In this document: piece by piece, positions 27,907-36,300 of the stretch
Layout: each line of letters opens with the position of its first letter
How positions within the stretch are numbered: position 1 is the stretch's first letter
Assembly (NCBI RefSeq): GCF_001882345.1
Contig: NZ_MINL01000001.1
Span: 313,944-377,943, forward strand
DNA: 64,000 nucleotides
From: Halomonas sp. QHL1
GTDB lineage: Bacteria; Pseudomonadota; Gammaproteobacteria; Pseudomonadales; Halomonadaceae
Direction: 5' to 3'
Position numbers and translations under genes: made by a program
The notes under the pieces: model-generated
Databases searched by the model: none
What the model was told of the DNA's origin: nothing
The model's input: the letters and a program-made list of their open reading frames with translations, nothing else

Positions 27907-30675
27907 TTAATGTCTGAGCAGCAGCGGGCGGTGCGAACGTAGCCTTGCCATTGCCCGATATAAATCTTCCAATAGCCCCTCAACATGGTCTAAGCCGCTG
28001 GTGCGTAGGCGGGTTTCCAGAGTCTCTACCAGCAAGGCGAGCTCTGGCGCACCGCAGTAGCGGCTGGCGCCATTGAGTCCATGTACCCAATCGAGCAGCG
28101 TGGGTAAGTTTTTTTGCGCAAAAGCAGTGCGCATATGCTGTTCACTCTCATCGAAACTGTCGATCAGGCGTTTTAGCTGCTCTCGCGCCAAATACTCTTT
28201 ACCCCCCGCGAGGCGGGCGCCCATTTCAAGATCAACGACGGGTAGCGTGGCGGGTGCCGTGTGGCTAAAGCGTGGCTTATTGACGGTGTTACTGCCGCGC
28301 TGTGAATAAAACGTCGTTGCGCTACTTGTGGTCAGCCGATGGGTAACCCCCAAAAAGCGATTTAGCAACTGATCTAACTGTACCTCGTCAATCGGTTTTA
28401 TCAGCACGTCATCAAGGCCTTCCGCGAGCCACTGCTGGCGCTCGCTGCTCAGCACGTGGGCGGTAACAGCAATAATGGGGCAGCGGGCCCAGGTACTGCT
28501 GAGTCGGCGCAGCGCCTGGGTGGTCTGCACGCCGTCCATCCCCGGCATACGTATGTCCATTAACACCATGTCAGCAGTATGGGAACGCGCGAATTCTAGC
28601 GCCTGATGCCCGCTATCTACCGTAATGACATGTAGCGTTGGGTCTTCAAGCATGTTTTTGAGCAGGTCTCGGTTCGGCGCATTATCGTCGACAATGAGTA
28701 GTTTGAGTGGTTGGGATAACGCAGGTGATGCTAATAGTTCCTGATCGCCTTTATATGGCATAAGTTCAGGTAGTAGCAGTTGTTTAAGCGATGCCAGCAG
28801 CTGAGCGCGGGAAAAGGGTTTGTAGAGTGTTTCACCGCCATGGGTTAAGTGCAGCGGCGGCAGGTCAAAGCTATTGCCGTTGGCTAAAATCAATGTGGGG
28901 CAGGGCGTTTGATCAATCACCGTTTGCCAGTGGGAGTGCCATTCAGGGGTAAAGTCGATGTGTTCTAACCCTAATATCATCAGTTTCGCTGGCTCAGAGG
29001 CGTCAAACGCGATCGGCTGTGCTTCCCAGCGCTCCAGTAGATGCTCAAGTACATGACGGGTAGGCGCGTGAGTTTCATATAAGCGAATAGTTGGGTTGGC
29101 CAGGCTGATTTCCGGTGGCCGTTCGTTCGCCTTGTGAGCAAGCATGGGCAGCGTGAAAGAGAAGGTGGTGCCTTTACCCAGCTCGCTTTCGACCTCAATC
29201 TCTCCGCCCATGCGCTCAATCAATTGTCGGCAGATTGTAAGACCCAGGCCGCTGCCACCAAATTGCCGCGAATGGCTGGGTTCTGCTTGGGAAAAGGCGC
29301 TGAAGAGGGCCTCCTGGTGGGCGTCGCTTAGGCCAATTCCCGTGTCACTGACACTGAGATTGAGCACCACATGCTGACCTTCCAGGTTGTCCAGCATGAC
29401 GCGAACGATCACGTCGCCTTCATGGGTAAATTTGAGCGCATTGCCAATTAAGTTATTCAATACCTGATGAATACGTAGCGGGTCGCCGGTCAGCGGTGTA
29501 GGGACGTCGTCATACACCATAGCCACCAAATGTAGCTGCTTGCGCTGGGCTTCTGGAGCATGCAACCCAACAACTTCGTCAACCAGTGCGACAATATCGA
29601 TATCGGCTTCTTCCAGGGTGAGGCGATTAGCTTCAAGCTTGGAAAAGTCGAGTACGTCGTTAACCAGCATGAGCAGATTGTCGCAAGCGCGGTGCACGTG
29701 CTGCAGCCATTCCTGCTGTCGTGTATCCATTGACGAGCGCCCCAGTAATCGGCAGAAGCCGATAATCCCGTTCAGCGGCGTGCGGATTTCATGGCTCATA
29801 TTGGCTAAAAATTCAGACTTCACCGCGTTAGCTCGCAGCGCGCTGCGATGGGCCAAATCGAGCTTGATATTCTGCTCTTCAATGGTTTCCATTGACTCTT
29901 GCAGCTCGCTGGTGGCCTGTTCGATTTGCGTTTGCATATCCCGCTGGGCCTGCTGAAAGTGCTCGGCCAGGGCGTTAATATGGCTACTCAGATGGTGAAG
30001 CTCTGTCGCATTAGAGGGCGCCAAACGTAGTCGGTAATCACCGCGGGATAGGCGATAAAGCGCTTGGTTGGCTTCTTCGATAGGGCGGGTGGCATAGCGG
30101 CTGATGGCGAAAGCGACTAAAAACAGCAGCAGGCCTAGCAACATGCCGCCTAAACTGAGACTGGCAATCAGCTTATAGCGCACTAGGGTAAGTCCCCGGG
30201 GATCCATTTCGATGTCTAACCAGCCAACGCTACTATCGCTTGCTCGAACCTGGTCTGGGTTGGCTTGTCTTGTATTGATCTGGCTTGTACTGAACTGAGG
30301 CGTAACTAGCGGCAAACGCAGCCGCCAAACATCCTCCTTCATGATGAGTTGGTGATCAGTTGGGGCATCGAGCAGCGGTGAGTTGGAATGACCCAATAAT
30401 AAGAGGCGATCGCCTTGTTGATTAAATAGCGCAACCGATCGCAGTCCTTTCGCATTGAGGAGTTGGCGAGCCAAGGCCTCCTGGCGCTGAGCATCAGCCG
30501 TTGCAACCGCGGTAGCAAGGCTTGGGGCTAATAACTCAACGGCACTTTCCAAGCGTGCTTGCTGTGCTGCGCGAGCTTCCGTATCACTCTGTATGACCAG
30601 CAGTACGGCCATCATGGCGTATACCAGCAGCGGAAAACCGAGTAAGGCAAAGAGAAGACGGGTGTTCAAAGACAT
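27907..30675 (-). CDS. barA: BarA/GacS-type hybrid sensor histidine kinase
   Basis: A 922-residue tripartite kinase. Two membrane helices (about 8-30 and 170-193) flank a periplasmic sensor, then HAMP, a coiled coil and the HisKA domain with H295 in NMSHEIRTPLNGIIGF. The ATPase domain has the GSGLGLTICRQL box. A degenerate receiver lacking a clear phosphoacceptor comes next, then a true receiver (LLIVDDNAPNRDLL, VLMDIRMPGMDG) and a C-terminal HPt domain (VHGLNGASRYCG). In relatives it phosphorylates UvrY/GacA and switches on CsrA-antagonising small RNAs. I chose the ATG at 30675 because upstream in-frame codons lack a ribosome binding site. Divergent from cysM; the barA-rlmD-relA-mazG neighbourhood is conserved. 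Confidence 0.93.
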   Translation of the reverse strand: MSLNTRLLFALLGFPLLVYAMMAVLLVIQSDTEARAAQQARLESAVELLAPSLATAVATADAQRQEALARQLLNAKGLRSVALFNQQGDRLLLLGHSNSPLLDAPTDHQLIMKEDVWRLRLPLVTPQFSTSQINTRQANPDQVRASDSSVGWLDIEMDPRGLTLVRYKLIASLSLGGMLLGLLLFLVAFAISRYATRPIEEANQALYRLSRGDYRLRLAPSNATELHHLSSHINALAEHFQQAQRDMQTQIEQATSELQESMETIEEQNIKLDLAHRSALRANAVKSEFLANMSHEIRTPLNGIIGFCRLLGRSSMDTRQQEWLQHVHRACDNLLMLVNDVLDFSKLEANRLTLEEADIDIVALVDEVVGLHAPEAQRKQLHLVAMVYDDVPTPLTGDPLRIHQVLNNLIGNALKFTHEGDVIVRVMLDNLEGQHVVLNLSVSDTGIGLSDAHQEALFSAFSQAEPSHSRQFGGSGLGLTICRQLIERMGGEIEVESELGKGTTFSFTLPMLAHKANERPPEISLANPTIRLYETHAPTRHVLEHLLERWEAQPIAFDASEPAKLMILGLEHIDFTPEWHSHWQTVIDQTPCPTLILANGNSFDLPPLHLTHGGETLYKPFSRAQLLASLKQLLLPELMPYKGDQELLASPALSQPLKLLIVDDNAPNRDLLKNMLEDPTLHVITVDSGHQALEFARSHTADMVLMDIRMPGMDGVQTTQALRRLSSTWARCPIIAVTAHVLSSERQQWLAEGLDDVLIKPIDEVQLDQLLNRFLGVTHRLTTSSATTFYSQRGSNTVNKPRFSHTAPATLPVVDLEMGARLAGGKEYLAREQLKRLIDSFDESEQHMRTAFAQKNLPTLLDWVHGLNGASRYCGAPELALLVETLETRLRTSGLDHVEGLLEDLYRAMARLRSHRPLLLRH

Positions 30676-30765
30676 GAAAAGAGCTCGTTGATTCAATGAG
30701 GTTGCCTGTCCAGCCCAAGGCAGCACCGATATAATGCAGCATAACGGTGACGATAAGGAACATTC

Positions 30766-31674
30766 ATGAAAGATCTTAAGGGCTATCCCACGTTAGAAGA
30801 TGTGGTTGGCAACACGCCCCTGGTACGTCTGAAGCGTATTAGCGCTGGGCGTAATAATACCCTATTGGCTAAGCTCGAAGGCAATAACCCCGCTGGCTCG
30901 GTCAAAGACCGCCCCGCGCTCTCCATGATCAATGAGGCAGAAGCCCGGGGTGATATTACCCCCGGCGATACGCTGATTGAGGCAACCTCAGGCAATACCG
31001 GTATTGCGCTAGCCATGGCGGCGGCGATTAAAGGCTATCAGATGGTGCTGGTAATGCCCGAAAATGCCTCGGAAGAGCGTAAGCAGGCGATGGCCGCCTA
31101 TGGCGCTAAATTGATTTCTGCCAGCAAAGCGGGCGGCATGGAAGAGGCACGGGATATTGCGGATGGCATGATCGCCAGTGGGGAGGGTAAACCGCTGAAT
31201 CAGTTCGCCAACCCAGATAACCCGTTAGCGCACTACCGCACCACAGGGCCAGAAGTGTGGCAACAAACCGGCGGCGAGGTGACGCACTTCGTCAGCTCCA
31301 TGGGGACGACGGGTACCATCATGGGCGTGTCGCGCTATTTAAAAGAGCAAAACCCAGCCATTCAAATTGTCGGTTTACAGCCCGCTGATGGCGCCAGTAT
31401 TCCCGGCATACGGCGTTGGCCAGAAGCGTACCTGCCGGCTATTTTCGAAGCACCACGGGTGGATGTCACCCTCGATATTGGTCAGCAAGAGGCCGAAGAG
31501 CATATGCGCCGTCTCGCCCGTGAAGAGGGTATTCTGGCTGGGGTTTCATCGGGGGGCAGCTTAGCCGGTGCGTTACGCATCGCTGAGCAAACCGAAAATG
31601 CGGTGATTGTGTTTATCGTCTGCGACCGTGGTGACCGCTATCTTTCCACTGGCCTATTTGCCCCAGGAGTATAA
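30766..31674 (+). CDS. cysM: Cysteine synthase B (O-acetylserine sulfhydrylase B)
   Basis: A 302-residue PLP enzyme making cysteine, or S-sulfocysteine from thiosulfate, out of O-acetylserine. The PLP lysine is K47 in NPAGSVKDRPA; TSGNTGIALA binds the substrate carboxylate and SSMGTTGTIMG holds the PLP phosphate. GLQPADGASIPGIRRWPEAYLP is the CysM-specific text as opposed to CysK. rlmD begins two bases after the stop. Confidence 0.95.
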   Translation: MKDLKGYPTLEDVVGNTPLVRLKRISAGRNNTLLAKLEGNNPAGSVKDRPALSMINEAEARGDITPGDTLIEATSGNTGIALAMAAAIKGYQMVLVMPENASEERKQAMAAYGAKLISASKAGGMEEARDIADGMIASGEGKPLNQFANPDNPLAHYRTTGPEVWQQTGGEVTHFVSSMGTTGTIMGVSRYLKEQNPAIQIVGLQPADGASIPGIRRWPEAYLPAIFEAPRVDVTLDIGQQEAEEHMRRLAREEGILAGVSSGGSLAGALRIAEQTENAVIVFIVCDRGDRYLSTGLFAPGV

Positions 31675-31676
31675 CT

Positions 31677-33074
31677 ATGGCCATGTTGGGAAAACGGCGG
31701 CCGCCTAGGCCCGCTTCAGGTCACTCTGGGCTAGCGCGTACGCTGGGTGGTAAGGCTCCGCATTCCGCTGTAGAGGATGCATCGCCGCTGGTCATTGAAC
31801 GTTTGGCTCATGATGGGCGCGGCGTGGCCCACTCCGCCAATGGTAAAACGGTGTTTGTTGATCAGGCGCTGCCCGGTGAGCAAGTGGACGTGGCGATTCA
31901 TACCACCCGCAAACGCTTTGACGAAGCGCATATCAAATCGCTGCTGACGACATCGGAGCAGCGCGTCACACCGCCTTGCCCGCATTTCGGCCACTGCGGC
32001 GGCTGTGATCTGCAGCACCTCAGTGTCGAAGCCCAGCGCGACCATAAACGTGAAGTGGTGCGCGATCTGTTTTCTCGCCAGGGTATAACGCTAGGCGAGA
32101 TCGGCTCGATTCAAGGCAGCGATCAGGGCTATCGGCGCCGCGCGCGGCTGGGGGTCAAAGTCGACAGCCAGGGCACTACGCGCCTTGGCTTTCGTGCCGC
32201 CCATAGCCACCGCCTGGTAGATATTGAACGCTGCCTGGTGTTGGTTGATCCCTTACAGCGTCTGTTAACACCTCTGCGTGAGCTGCTGGGAACGTTAGAG
32301 GCGCCGCGCCAGGTAGGGCATATCGAACTATTGGCAACGGCGACTGCCCAGGTCGTGTTGGTTCGTCAGTTAAAAGAGCACGCCGGGGACGCCGAGCGCT
32401 GGCAAGCCTTTGCGCAGCAGCAGGGTGTGGCGCTGGGCACCTGGTTGGGGCGTGAAACCCCCACTCTGCACTGGCATGGCGCAGCGCCGGCGCTTGAAGA
32501 GTCGCTAACCGTTACCGGCCAACCACCGCTTAGCTTAAGTTTTGCACCGGGAGATTTTTTACAGGTCAACGCCCCGGTTAACCAGCAAATGGTCGACCAG
32601 GTCATCCAGTGGTTAGCGCCGAAGTCAGGACAAAAACTGCTCGATCTGTTTGCCGGTATCGGTAATTTCAGCCTACCCATAGCGGCAGCGGGTGCTGAGG
32701 TCCATGCAGTGGAAGGTAACCCCGCCATGGTGGCGCGGATTGCCATTAATGCTAAGCGTAACCAACTGATGGTCAGCGGCCAGCAGGCTGATTTAAGCAA
32801 CGCTGTTGGCGTTAATGAGCTGTTAACTGTTCATGGTGATAGTGATGCGCTGGTGCTCGATCCGCCGCGTAGTGGCGCTGATATTATTTGTCAGGCGCTG
32901 GCGCATCATCCGGTGCCCAGGGTGGTCTATATTTCCTGTGATCCGGCGACGCTTGCCCGGGATGCGGCACACCTTGTGCATGCGGGGTACCGGGTCAAGC
33001 AAGTAGTAGTGGCGGATATGTTCCTTCACACTGCGCATATGGAAACGCTGATGCTGTTCGAGTACAGGGACTAG
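31677..33074 (+). CDS. rlmD: 23S rRNA (uracil-1939-C5)-methyltransferase RlmD
   Basis: A 465-residue SAM-dependent rRNA methyltransferase. The N-terminal TRAM domain (about 37-95) is followed by iron-sulfur cysteines C101, C107, C110 and C186 (CPHFGHCGGC and IERCLVL). The methyltransferase fold has DLFAGIGNFSLPIA and the catalytic nucleophile C421 in YISCDPATLARD. The first 35 residues are basic and variable. It sits between cysM and relA, the standard neighbourhood. Confidence 0.94.
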   Translation: MAMLGKRRPPRPASGHSGLARTLGGKAPHSAVEDASPLVIERLAHDGRGVAHSANGKTVFVDQALPGEQVDVAIHTTRKRFDEAHIKSLLTTSEQRVTPPCPHFGHCGGCDLQHLSVEAQRDHKREVVRDLFSRQGITLGEIGSIQGSDQGYRRRARLGVKVDSQGTTRLGFRAAHSHRLVDIERCLVLVDPLQRLLTPLRELLGTLEAPRQVGHIELLATATAQVVLVRQLKEHAGDAERWQAFAQQQGVALGTWLGRETPTLHWHGAAPALEESLTVTGQPPLSLSFAPGDFLQVNAPVNQQMVDQVIQWLAPKSGQKLLDLFAGIGNFSLPIAAAGAEVHAVEGNPAMVARIAINAKRNQLMVSGQQADLSNAVGVNELLTVHGDSDALVLDPPRSGADIICQALAHHPVPRVVYISCDPATLARDAAHLVHAGYRVKQVVVADMFLHTAHMETLMLFEYRD

Positions 33075-33146
33075 ATATTTCCCATCGCATCAAGCCACGG
33101 TGACGGCCGTGTAGAGACCGTCTCCCTGAAAGGATGAGTGATTGTC

Positions 33147-35423
33147 ATGGTGAAAGTGCGTGAAGACCAGCCGCTAACTGCGAGCGGAAAGGTGGACATA
33201 CAACAATGGTTAACGCGCCTGCAGGAGGATGTGCGCTTACGTGAGCCGGAGCGTTTAGTCGACGCCTGTGAACTCGCCGAGAAGCTGGAGCTTGAGGCCC
33301 CGCGCACTCATCGCGTATGGCTATCGCCAGGTTCTAGCTTTCGCATGGGTCTGGAAATGGCCGATATACTTGGCGAGTTAAAGCTGGACCAAGCCACGCT
33401 TGAGGCCGCCGTTCTCTACCGCGCGGTGCGGGAAGGGCTGCTAAGCCTTGAGTCCGTGACAAAGCGCTTTGGCGAAGAAGTGGCCAGCCTGATTGATGGC
33501 GTGCTGCAAATGGCCGCTATCAGCTACCCGCTGGCACCAGACCACGGCATGGGCCAACACAATCAGCAGGAAAACCTGCGCAAGATGCTGGTCAATATGG
33601 TCGGCGATGTGCGCGTGGCGCTGATAAAAATTGCCGAACGCACCTGCGCACTACGCCAGGTAAAAGACGCTCCCCGGGAAAAAAGTTTACAGGTGGCTCG
33701 GGAAGTCGCCGATATTTACGCGCCGCTGGCCCACCGCTTGGGTATCGGTCAGCTCAAGTGGGAGCTGGAAGATCTATCGTTTCGCTACTTGCATGAAGAT
33801 GAGTACAAAGCGATTGCCAAGCTGTTGGCAGAAAAGCGCCTTGACCGCGACCGCTATATCCACGATGTGGTCGAAACCATCAAAGGCTTGATGGAAGCCC
33901 AGCATATTCACCGCTACGACGTGGATGGGCGGGCCAAGCATATCTACTCGATCTGGCGCAAAATGAAGCGTAAGCGGATCGATTTTTCGCAAGTTCATGA
34001 CGTGCGTGCGGTGCGTATTCTGGTGCCGGAAGTGGCGGACTGCTACACCGTGCTGGGGATTATTCACTCGCGCTGGCACCACGTGCCGAATGAGTTTGAC
34101 GACTATATCGCCAACCCCAAAAAGAACGGCTATCAGTCGCTGCATACCGCCGTGATGGGTCCAGAGAACAAGGTGCTCGAAATTCAGATTCGCACCTTCG
34201 CCATGCACGACGAAGCGGAACTGGGCGTTTGCGCCCACTGGCGTTACAAAGGCCATGATACCAACGCCAAAAGCCGTAGCTACGAAGAGAAAATTGCCTG
34301 GTTGCGTCAGGTACTGGAGTGGCAGGACGAAGTGGGCGGCTTTGGCGATCTGCGCGAAGGGCTCTCTAGCGATGTGGCGCCTGACCGTATTTACGTCTTC
34401 ACCCCCGACGGCCACGTGATCGATCTGCCGCGGATCGCGACCCCAATCGACTTCGCCTACCGGGTGCATACCGAAATTGGCCACCGCTGCCGAGGCGCCA
34501 AGATTAATGGGCGCATTGTGCCGCTCACCTACAAGTTAAAGACCGGCCAGCAGATAGAAATTCTTACCGCCACCAAGGGTGGGCCAAGCCGCGACTGGTT
34601 AAACCCCAGCCTGGGCTATGTGCGCACTTCGAGGGCGCGGGCCAAAATTCAGGCGTGGTTCAAACATCAGGCACGGGATCAAAACCTGGACGAGGGGCGT
34701 GTGCTGTTTGACCGTGAAATGCGCCGCCTGGATGTCGGGGGTCTCGATTTGCCCAAGCTGGCTAAGGCGGTCAACTACCAAAACGCCGAGGACATGTACG
34801 CCGCCATCGGCGCCGGTGACCTGCGTATCGGCCAGGTGCTGCACCAGGCTCAGCAGCTGTTTGGTGAAACCGATGACCAAGACCAGCTCGATCGCCTGCT
34901 CGCCAAGCCTAAGCGCCAATCCAGCAAAGCCACCAAAAGCGATATCACGGTGCTCGGCGTCGGCAACCTTAAAACCAGTATGGCCAACTGCTGCCGTCCG
35001 GTGCCCGGCGAGCCAATTATCGGCTTTATCACCCAGGGTCGTGGCGTCACCGTTCACCGCCAGGACTGCAGTAATATTCTGCAATTGCGCCTGGACGAAC
35101 CCCAGCGCATTATCGAAGTGGAGTGGGGCGAGCGCGCACAAACCCGCTATCCGGTGACCATCGAGATTCAGGCCTGGGATCGCTCCGGGCTCCTGCGCGA
35201 TGTTACGGGCCTGCTGGGTAATGAAAAAGTCAACGTGCTTGCTGTTAATACGCTCACCGATACCGATGAAGGCATTGCCCGGCTGCGTATTACTCTGGAA
35301 GTCGACGGCCTTGAGTCCCTGGGGCGGTTGTTCTCGCGCATCCAGCAGTTGCCCAACGTCACTGAAGTGCGCCGCTTGCGCAATGCCGACCCGGATCAAC
35401 AAGCTCGCAAGGGAGGAGCATAA
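33147..35423 (+). CDS. relA: GTP pyrophosphokinase RelA
   Basis: A 758-residue stringent-response synthetase that makes (p)ppGpp on ribosomes carrying uncharged tRNA. The N-terminal hydrolase-like domain lacks an HD pair (MADILGELKL where HD is expected), as in RelA but not SpoT. The synthetase region includes YIANPKKNGYQSLHTAV. TGS (YVFTPDGHVIDLP), the zinc-finger-like CCRPVPGEP segment and a C-terminal ACT domain (DRSGLLRDVTGLL) follow. The ATG at 33147 gives MVKVRED, which aligns with the E. coli start; a GTG at 33138 lies too close to AAAGGATGAG. mazG overlaps its stop by one base. Confidence 0.95.
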   Translation: MVKVREDQPLTASGKVDIQQWLTRLQEDVRLREPERLVDACELAEKLELEAPRTHRVWLSPGSSFRMGLEMADILGELKLDQATLEAAVLYRAVREGLLSLESVTKRFGEEVASLIDGVLQMAAISYPLAPDHGMGQHNQQENLRKMLVNMVGDVRVALIKIAERTCALRQVKDAPREKSLQVAREVADIYAPLAHRLGIGQLKWELEDLSFRYLHEDEYKAIAKLLAEKRLDRDRYIHDVVETIKGLMEAQHIHRYDVDGRAKHIYSIWRKMKRKRIDFSQVHDVRAVRILVPEVADCYTVLGIIHSRWHHVPNEFDDYIANPKKNGYQSLHTAVMGPENKVLEIQIRTFAMHDEAELGVCAHWRYKGHDTNAKSRSYEEKIAWLRQVLEWQDEVGGFGDLREGLSSDVAPDRIYVFTPDGHVIDLPRIATPIDFAYRVHTEIGHRCRGAKINGRIVPLTYKLKTGQQIEILTATKGGPSRDWLNPSLGYVRTSRARAKIQAWFKHQARDQNLDEGRVLFDREMRRLDVGGLDLPKLAKAVNYQNAEDMYAAIGAGDLRIGQVLHQAQQLFGETDDQDQLDRLLAKPKRQSSKATKSDITVLGVGNLKTSMANCCRPVPGEPIIGFITQGRGVTVHRQDCSNILQLRLDEPQRIIEVEWGERAQTRYPVTIEIQAWDRSGLLRDVTGLLGNEKVNVLAVNTLTDTDEGIARLRITLEVDGLESLGRLFSRIQQLPNVTEVRRLRNADPDQQARKGGA

Positions 35424-36262
35424 TGCGCCATGGTATCGATGACCTGTTGACCCTGATGCAGGTGCTGCGCGACCGGGAGCAGGGCTGCCCCTGGGATCTC
35501 CGGCAGAATTGGGACAGCATTGTGCCCCATACCCTGGAAGAGGCCTACGAGGTGGCCGATGCCATTGAGCGACGCGCTTTTGACGAACTGCCCGGCGAGC
35601 TGGGCGATCTGCTCTTTCAAGTGGTCTACTACGCACAGTTCGGTGCGGAAGAGCAGCGCTTCGATTTTGCCGATATCGTCGATACGCTAACCGCCAAGAT
35701 GCTGCGCCGCCATCCGCACGTCTTCCCAGATGGCACCCTGGCCTCGCGGCGCCCGCCGGGGGTGAGCGCCGAAGAAGTGCAAACCCAGCAGGTCAACAGC
35801 CGCTGGGAGGTTCTTAAAGCTGAAGAGCGTGCCGAAAGGGCAGTTGATACCCCATCAGTGCTCGACGATGTGCCGCGCACCTTGCCTGCGCTCAGCCGCG
35901 CCGCCAAGCTGTCCAAACGTGCGGCGCGGGTAGGCTTTGACTGGCCTGATGCTCGCGGCGTGGTGGCTAAAATTCGTGAAGAGCTGGCGGAAGTGGAAGA
36001 AGCGCTCGCCGCCGGTGATCAACAGCATGCCCAGGAAGAAGTTGGCGATCTGCTGTTTGCGGTGACCAACCTTGCCCGCACGCTAAATGCCGACCCTGAA
36101 CAGTGCCTGCGCGCTACCAATGCCAAGTTCGAGCGCCGTTTTCGTTTTGTCGAGCGCGAGCTTAGCGCTGCCCAGCGACCATTAACAGAGGCTTCCCTAG
36201 ACGAAATGGAAGCCCACTGGCAGGCAGCCAAAGCAGAAGAAAAACAATCTACCCATTCCTGA
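35423..36262 (+). CDS. mazG: Nucleoside triphosphate pyrophosphohydrolase MazG
   Basis: A 279-residue protein that hydrolyses (d)NTPs to monophosphates, linked to survival in starvation. Two MazG repeats are visible: the first with CPWDLRQNWDSIVPHTLEEAYE then ELPGELGDLLFQVVYYAQ, the second with KIREELAEVEEAL and HAQEEVGDLLFAVTNLAR. The Glu/Asp residues in the EExxE and ELGD segments bind magnesium. The start shares one base with the relA stop (TAATG), after AGGGAGGAG. Confidence 0.95.
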   Translation: MRHGIDDLLTLMQVLRDREQGCPWDLRQNWDSIVPHTLEEAYEVADAIERRAFDELPGELGDLLFQVVYYAQFGAEEQRFDFADIVDTLTAKMLRRHPHVFPDGTLASRRPPGVSAEEVQTQQVNSRWEVLKAEERAERAVDTPSVLDDVPRTLPALSRAAKLSKRAARVGFDWPDARGVVAKIREELAEVEEALAAGDQQHAQEEVGDLLFAVTNLARTLNADPEQCLRATNAKFERRFRFVERELSAAQRPLTEASLDEMEAHWQAAKAEEKQSTHS

Positions 36263-36300
36263 CCTAATAATGATGCGACCCCTGCAAGGAGGCCATGCCA

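Noticed and set aside
34599..35636. 345-codon open frame antisense to relA and mazG
   Set aside because: It crosses the junction of two well-established genes on the other strand and encodes nothing recognisable; a shadow of codon bias.
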